This document shows positions 5,086 to 8,856 of a stretch of DNA of 8,856 nt, piece after piece. Position 1 is the stretch's first letter; each line of letters begins with the position of its first letter. Under the pieces are notes generated by a model, which saw only the letters and a list, made by a program, of their open reading frames with translations, did no database searches and had not been told where the DNA came from. The stretch is taken from positions 1 through 8,856 of the forward strand of contig CAJTVO010000134.1 in NCBI GenBank assembly GCA_910579485.1, given 5' to 3'. A program made the position numbers and the translations under genes. The stretch comes from an uncultured Oscillospiraceae bacterium (GTDB taxonomy: Bacteria; Bacillota; Clostridia; Oscillospirales; Oscillospiraceae).

Positions 5086-7017
5086 ATGAAAGACGGCTTT
5101 ATCTGTGTGGCGGCGGGAACGCCCAAGGTCCGGGTGGCGGACTGCCGGTACAACGCAGAACAGATCTTCACCATGATGCGGGAAGCGGAGAAGCAGGGGG
5201 TCAAGATCCTGGCCCTGCCGGAGCTGTGCCTCACCGGCTACACCTGCGGCGACCTGTTTTTGCAGGACACCCTCCTGAACGGCGCGGTCGAGGGACTGCG
5301 CACCATCCTGGAGGCCACCCGGCACCTGGAGGTGCTCACCGCCCTGGGGATGCCCCTGCGGGCCAGAGGGAAGCTCTACAACTGCGCCGTGGTCATCCAG
5401 AAGGGTGATATCCTGGCGGTGGTCCCCAAGACCTATGTGCCCAACTACGGTGAATTTTACGAGAAACGGTGGTTTGAGGGCGGAGAAGATATTACCAGCC
5501 AAGTGAGCATCGGCCTCCCCGGCGCGGACGGCGGGACGATGTATACCGGCCTGGGACAGGCCATCATCGACTGCCCCGCCGTCCCGGGCCTGAAGGTGGG
5601 CGTGGAGATATGCGAGGACCTGTGGGCCGCGGACCCGCCCTCCCGCCGGCTGGCGGAGGCGGGGGCCACAGTGATACTGAACCTCTCCGCCTCCAACGAG
5701 GTGGTGGGCAAGGCCGCCTACCGCCGCCAGCTGGTGGTCGGGCAGTCCGGACGGCTGTGCTGCGGCTATGTGTACGCCGATGCCGGGGAGGGCGAGTCCA
5801 CCACGGATCTGGTGTTCACCGGCCACAACATGGTGGCGGAAAACGGCGCGCTGCTGGCAGAACACCGCTTCACCACGGGGCTGACCATCGCGGACATCGA
5901 CGTGCAGCGCCTGACCTATGAACGCCGCCGCCTGACCCCCTTCCCCGCCGAAGGAGGCGCAGCCCTTTATCAGGGCGCGGCGGAGTTCACCCCCTGCGTC
6001 ACCAAGCTCCGCCGGTATGTCTCCCCCGCCCCGTTCATCCCGGACAACGCCGCCGACCGGGCCTCCCGGTGCGAGGAGATCCTGACCATTGCCGCCCTGG
6101 GCCTGAAGAAGCGGCTGAAGCACACCGGCGCGCGTTCTGCCGTCATTGGGCTCTCCGGCGGCCTGGACAGCACCCTGGCCCTGCTGATCGCCGCCCTGGC
6201 CATGGGGATGCTCCATCGGGACCCCAGTGACATCATTGCCGTCACCATGCCCTGCTTCGGCACCACGGAGCGGACGAAGAACAACGCCGTCCTCCTGGCG
6301 GAGCACATGGGGACCACCCTGCGGACTATCCCCATCGGGGACACGGTGCGCAGTCACTTCCGGGACATCGGCCACGACCCGGAGGATCAGGACGTCACCT
6401 ATGAGAACGCCCAGGCCCGGGAGCGGACCCAGGTGCTCATGGACGTGGCCAATCAGACGGGCGGACTGGTCATCGGCACCGGGGATCTCAGCGAGCTGGC
6501 CCTGGGCTGGGCCACCTACAACGGCGACCATATGAGCATGTACGGCGTCAACGCCTCCATTCCCAAGACCCTGGTGCGCCATCTGGTGGACTATGTGGCG
6601 CGGGACAACCGGAAGAAGGACCCGGAGCTGGCCCAGGTACTGGAGGATATTCTGGATACCCCCGTTTCCCCGGAGCTGCTTCCGGCGGTCCAGGGGGAGA
6701 TCAGCCAGCGCACGGAGGACCTGGTGGGGCCCTACGAGCTCCACGACTTCTTCCTCTATCACGCTGTCCGCTGGGGCTTCGGCCCCCGGAAGATCCTCCG
6801 GCTGGCGGAGCTGGCCCTGGGGCGGCAGTACAGCCGGGAGGTCATCCTCAAATGGCTGAAAAATTTCTACTACCGGTTCTTCGCCCAGCAGTTCAAGCGC
6901 TCCTGCCTGCCCGACGGTCCCAAGGTGGGCAGCGTGTCCCTGTCTCCCCGGGGCGACTGGCGGATGCCCTCGGACGCCGTGGCCCGGCTGTGGCTGGAGG
7001 AGCTGGAAGGGATATGA
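5086..7017 (+). CDS. nadE: glutamine-dependent NAD+ synthase
   Basis: NadE carries out the last step of NAD biosynthesis: ATP-dependent amidation of nicotinic acid adenine dinucleotide, with ammonia released from glutamine. The 643-residue protein has the two-domain form. The N-terminal nitrilase-type amidase domain (about 1-280) shows the triad E46 (LALPEL), K115 (VVPKTYVPNYGEF) and C176 (GVEICEDLW). The C-terminal synthetase domain has the ATP-pyrophosphatase P-loop SGGLDS (357-362), GTGDLSELALGW (464-475) and the following YNGDHMSMYGVNASIPKT. The length fits the glutaminase-fused class. The ATG has GAGGAGG 7 nt upstream. It is first gene of a three-gene operon, 15 nt before the HD-domain gene. 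All catalytic residues I can identify are present, and nothing suggests damage. Confidence 0.97.
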   Translation: MKDGFICVAAGTPKVRVADCRYNAEQIFTMMREAEKQGVKILALPELCLTGYTCGDLFLQDTLLNGAVEGLRTILEATRHLEVLTALGMPLRARGKLYNCAVVIQKGDILAVVPKTYVPNYGEFYEKRWFEGGEDITSQVSIGLPGADGGTMYTGLGQAIIDCPAVPGLKVGVEICEDLWAADPPSRRLAEAGATVILNLSASNEVVGKAAYRRQLVVGQSGRLCCGYVYADAGEGESTTDLVFTGHNMVAENGALLAEHRFTTGLTIADIDVQRLTYERRRLTPFPAEGGAALYQGAAEFTPCVTKLRRYVSPAPFIPDNAADRASRCEEILTIAALGLKKRLKHTGARSAVIGLSGGLDSTLALLIAALAMGMLHRDPSDIIAVTMPCFGTTERTKNNAVLLAEHMGTTLRTIPIGDTVRSHFRDIGHDPEDQDVTYENAQARERTQVLMDVANQTGGLVIGTGDLSELALGWATYNGDHMSMYGVNASIPKTLVRHLVDYVARDNRKKDPELAQVLEDILDTPVSPELLPAVQGEISQRTEDLVGPYELHDFFLYHAVRWGFGPRKILRLAELALGRQYSREVILKWLKNFYYRFFAQQFKRSCLPDGPKVGSVSLSPRGDWRMPSDAVARLWLEELEGI

Positions 7018-7032
7018 TCGAAAGGAGAGCGC

Positions 7033-7725
7033 ATGACACAGAAAACCTTTGACTTGCTGGAGGGTCATATGCTCGCTTGTATGGGCGATTCCGCCCATGA
7101 CGCCGAACACGTCCGGCGGGTGCTGTTCCTGGCCCTGGAGATCGCGGAGGCGGAACCGGCGGCGGACCGGGACGTGCTCATTGCCGCCTGCCTGCTCCAC
7201 GACATCGGCCGGGAGGAACAGTTCCGGGACCCGTCCCTCTGCCACGCCCGGGTGGGCGCGGAAAAGGCGTACCGGTTTCTCGCCGGCCAGGGCTTCCCGG
7301 AACCCTTTGCCGCCCATGTCCGGGACTGCGTCCGGACCCACCGCTTCCGCTCCGGCGACCCGCCGACCACCATCGAGGCGAAGATACTCTTCGACGCGGA
7401 TAAGCTGGACGTCACCGGGGCCATCGGCATGGCGCGGACCTTCTTCTACGCCGCCCAGGTGGGACAGCCTCTGTATACCCTTCTGCCGGACGGCACGGTC
7501 TCCGACGGCACGGCGGAGGAGCCCAAGGGCTGCCACTCCGTCCTGCGGGAGTACAAGTTCAAGCTGGAAAAAATATACGACCGCTTCCTCACCCCGCGGG
7601 GCGCGGAGATGGCCCGCCGGAGGCAGGCCGCAATGGTCAGTATCTACGAAAGTGTTCTGGCGGAGGCCCGGGAGCCCTATGAGACCGGCGGCTCCATCCT
7701 CCGCCGGTGCATCGAATCTACATAA
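7033..7725 (+). CDS. HD-domain phosphohydrolase
   Basis: HD-superfamily proteins are metal-dependent hydrolases, mostly acting on phosphate bonds of nucleotides or other small molecules. The 230-residue product shows the metal ligands in order: H26 (HDAEHVRRV, 22-30), H56-D57 (LLHDIGR), H103 (RTHRF) and D123 (DADKLD, 121-126). This single-domain form resembles the YedJ/YpgQ-type proteins, one of which has reported nucleotide pyrophosphohydrolase activity; the substrate here is unknown. There is no sensor, membrane or RelA-like domain. AAAGGAG lies 5 nt before the ATG. It follows nadE by 15 nt and precedes the phosphatase–GNAT gene by 16 nt, so the three are almost certainly co-transcribed. 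Confidence 0.88.
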   Translation: MTQKTFDLLEGHMLACMGDSAHDAEHVRRVLFLALEIAEAEPAADRDVLIAACLLHDIGREEQFRDPSLCHARVGAEKAYRFLAGQGFPEPFAAHVRDCVRTHRFRSGDPPTTIEAKILFDADKLDVTGAIGMARTFFYAAQVGQPLYTLLPDGTVSDGTAEEPKGCHSVLREYKFKLEKIYDRFLTPRGAEMARRRQAAMVSIYESVLAEAREPYETGGSILRRCIEST

Positions 7726-7741
7726 GGGAGCGCGCGCCGCT

Positions 7742-8749
7742 ATGACAACGAAAATTTTTCTCGTCCGCCACGCCGAGGCGGAGGGCAACCTCTTCCGGGT
7801 GGCCCATGGGCAGTATGACAGCGTGATCACCCCCCAGGGCTACCGCCAGCTGGCCTACCTGCGGGAGCGGTTCCGGGAGGAGCGGCTGGACGCGGTGTAC
7901 GGCAGCGATCTGACCCGCACCCATATCACCGCCTCCGCCCTGTACGTCCCCCGGGGGCTGGAATTTCGCCCCTTGCCCCTGCTGCGGGAGATCAGGCTGG
8001 GTGTCTGGGAGCAATTGAGCTGGGGACAGATCCAGCGTATGGATAAGCAGATGTATGTGGATTTCAACAAGCGGCCCGATCTGTGGCGCGTGGAGGGAGC
8101 GGAGACCTTTGCCCAGGTCCGTGACCGGACGCTGGAGGGCATCCGCCAGATCGCGGTGGAGAATCCCGGCGGAACGGTGGCCGCCGCCAGCCATGGCGCG
8201 GCCCTGCGGACCCTGCTGGGGACGCTCCAGGGCATGAGTCTAGAGGAGATCGGCCAGACGGGTCATGGGGACAACACCGCCGTCTCCCTGCTGGAAGTGG
8301 AGGGGGACGATATCCGGGTCGTGTTCCGGGACGATGCCAGCCATCTGCCTGCCGCCGTGTCCACCTTCCGCCGCCAGAGCTGGCATAAGGATGACGCCGC
8401 CACGGAGCCGGGGCTGTGGTTCCGGGTAGCCGCCGAAGGGGATGGAAGCCGGACCGAGGAGGCGCTGCTGGAGGAAGAGGTTTTCGGCACGATCTCCATG
8501 GCGCTGGAGCCGGAGGCGCTTCGCATCACGGACTATCAGCTGGTCCCCGCGCTGCGGGGACAGCGGTATGGCATTCAGCTTCTGGGCCAGGCGGTCCAGT
8601 ACGCCCGCACCCAGGGGCGGGAGGCTTTGGTTTTACGCTGTCCGGAGGAGTTGAAGGGCTATTTTGCCAAATATGGGTTTGTTTCTTCCGGGGCGGAGAT
8701 GGTGATGGATCTGCGGAGGATCGTGCGGGAGATACCTTCTCTGGGGTAG
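7742..8749 (+). CDS. histidine phosphatase fused to a GNAT-type C-terminal domain
   Basis: Residues 1-200 form a histidine phosphatase (phosphoglycerate-mutase superfamily) domain. LVRHAEAEGN carries the catalytic R9-H10, SDLTRTHITA (55-64) the second Arg (R59), REI (82-84) the likely acid E83, and ASHGAAL the second His (H151). These enzymes remove phosphate through a phosphohistidine; CobC, GpmB and similar proteins are relatives, so the substrate cannot be named. Residues about 245-325 look like the C-terminal half of an acetyltransferase: a strand FGTISMAL, then the acetyl-CoA loop LVPALRGQRYGIQLL (267-281) and YFAKYGF (307-313). The first GNAT strands and helices are not obvious in the short 205-244 linker, so this half may be incomplete. 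The frame is open far upstream inside the HD gene, but the motif starts at ATG 7742. GGGAG ends 11 nt before it, and the AAGGGAG overlaps the previous gene's stop. It is the last gene of the nadE operon. Confidence 0.87.
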   Translation: MTTKIFLVRHAEAEGNLFRVAHGQYDSVITPQGYRQLAYLRERFREERLDAVYGSDLTRTHITASALYVPRGLEFRPLPLLREIRLGVWEQLSWGQIQRMDKQMYVDFNKRPDLWRVEGAETFAQVRDRTLEGIRQIAVENPGGTVAAASHGAALRTLLGTLQGMSLEEIGQTGHGDNTAVSLLEVEGDDIRVVFRDDASHLPAAVSTFRRQSWHKDDAATEPGLWFRVAAEGDGSRTEEALLEEEVFGTISMALEPEALRITDYQLVPALRGQRYGIQLLGQAVQYARTQGREALVLRCPEELKGYFAKYGFVSSGAEMVMDLRRIVREIPSLG

Positions 8750-8757
8750 CGGCTTCG

Positions 8758-8815
8758 GCGGCCCTGCGGGCCGCTCCCGCTTCCTTCTAACAGATAGATT
8801 TGCCCCTGCCGGGGC
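8758..8815 (+). other. GC-rich hairpins after the nadE operon
   Basis: GCGGCCC (8758-8764) pairs with GGGCCGC (8768-8774) over TGC, starting 8 nt after the operon's last stop. GCCCC (8802-8806) pairs with GGGGC (8811-8815) over TGCC. The first is followed by a pyrimidine-rich stretch but no real T run, so termination strength is uncertain. No gene is visible from 8750 to the window end. Confidence 0.4.
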
Positions 8816-8827
8816 GGGGACGGGGGC

Positions 8828-8856
8828 GTACTTTTCGTGTGAACGAAAAGTACCAA
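8828..8856 (-). repeat. double-hairpin repeat, copy 3 (hairpin A only, cut by right edge)
   Basis: GTACTTTTCGT (8828-8838) pairs perfectly with ACGAAAAGTAC (8843-8853) over GTGA. CAA follows, matching the start of the CAAAAACGCG linker in copy 1. The layout (TACTTTT stem, 4-nt loop, then CAA) and orientation match copy 1, but the inner stem sequence differs (CGT/ACG in place of GCC/GGC). Hairpin B would lie beyond the window. Confidence 0.6.

Noticed and set aside
7049..7741. Upstream extension of the histidine phosphatase–GNAT frame
   Set aside because: The frame is open but overlaps the HD gene, which has all its metal motifs. The translation is Arg/Ser/Pro-rich noise, and the phosphatase motif starts cleanly at 7742.
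4987..7830. 947-codon minus-strand open frame
   Set aside because: It runs antisense across nadE, the HD gene and into the phosphatase gene, crossing gene boundaries, the nadE promoter and part of the ricT terminator. It has no ribosome site or family motif; length alone is not evidence in such GC-rich DNA.

Overview
The window looks like chromosomal DNA of a high-G+C member of the Clostridia, probably Oscillospiraceae (Flavonifractor/Intestinimonas-like). This is an inference from the gene families (PPDK, a Firmicutes-type holB–ricT pair, glutamine-dependent NadE), strong AGGAGG-type ribosome sites, sigma-A-type promoters and GC-rich codon use. No rRNA, tRNA, CRISPR array or transposase is visible.

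Layout. (1) 1-1355, minus strand: the N-terminal 451 codons of pyruvate, phosphate dikinase (ppdK), cut by the left edge a few codons before the catalytic histidine. A near-consensus promoter precedes it. (2) 1356-1605: a divergent promoter region for ppdK (leftward) and holB (rightward). (3) 1606-2445: holB, the DNA polymerase III delta-prime clamp-loader subunit. (4) 2446-3668: a visibly AT-richer two-gene cassette. A small DUF6809-like gene (minus) and an XRE-type regulator gene (plus) diverge from a compact promoter/operator region, bracketed by two inverted copies of a roughly 65-bp double-hairpin repeat. (5) 3669-4970: ricT (yaaT/PSP1), with a conserved six-cysteine core and a long basic, disordered C-terminal tail, followed by a strong intrinsic terminator. 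(6) 5086-8749: a tight operon of nadE, an HD-domain hydrolase and a histidine phosphatase–GNAT fusion, gaps 15 and 16 nt. (7) 8750-8856: GC-rich hairpins and a third, truncated copy of the hairpin repeat at the right edge.

How it fits together. In Bacillus subtilis holB and ricT are direct neighbours, so the DUF6809/XRE cassette looks like an insertion into an ancestral holB–ricT pair. The two flanking repeats differ at stem positions that change in compensating pairs, so the folded form seems to be maintained. Each copy is oriented so that transcription leaving the cassette meets a hairpin followed by five T. Two similar TCTA-N5-TAGA dyads 33 bp apart sit in the cassette's promoter region and are good candidates for the operators of the XRE protein. 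The nadE operon makes NAD and adds two small-molecule phosphohydrolase-type enzymes whose substrates cannot be read from sequence.

The most interesting parts are the inverted-repeat cassette with its candidate operators, the covarying hairpin repeat family, and the histidine phosphatase–GNAT fusion. None is proven to be a new system from this window alone.
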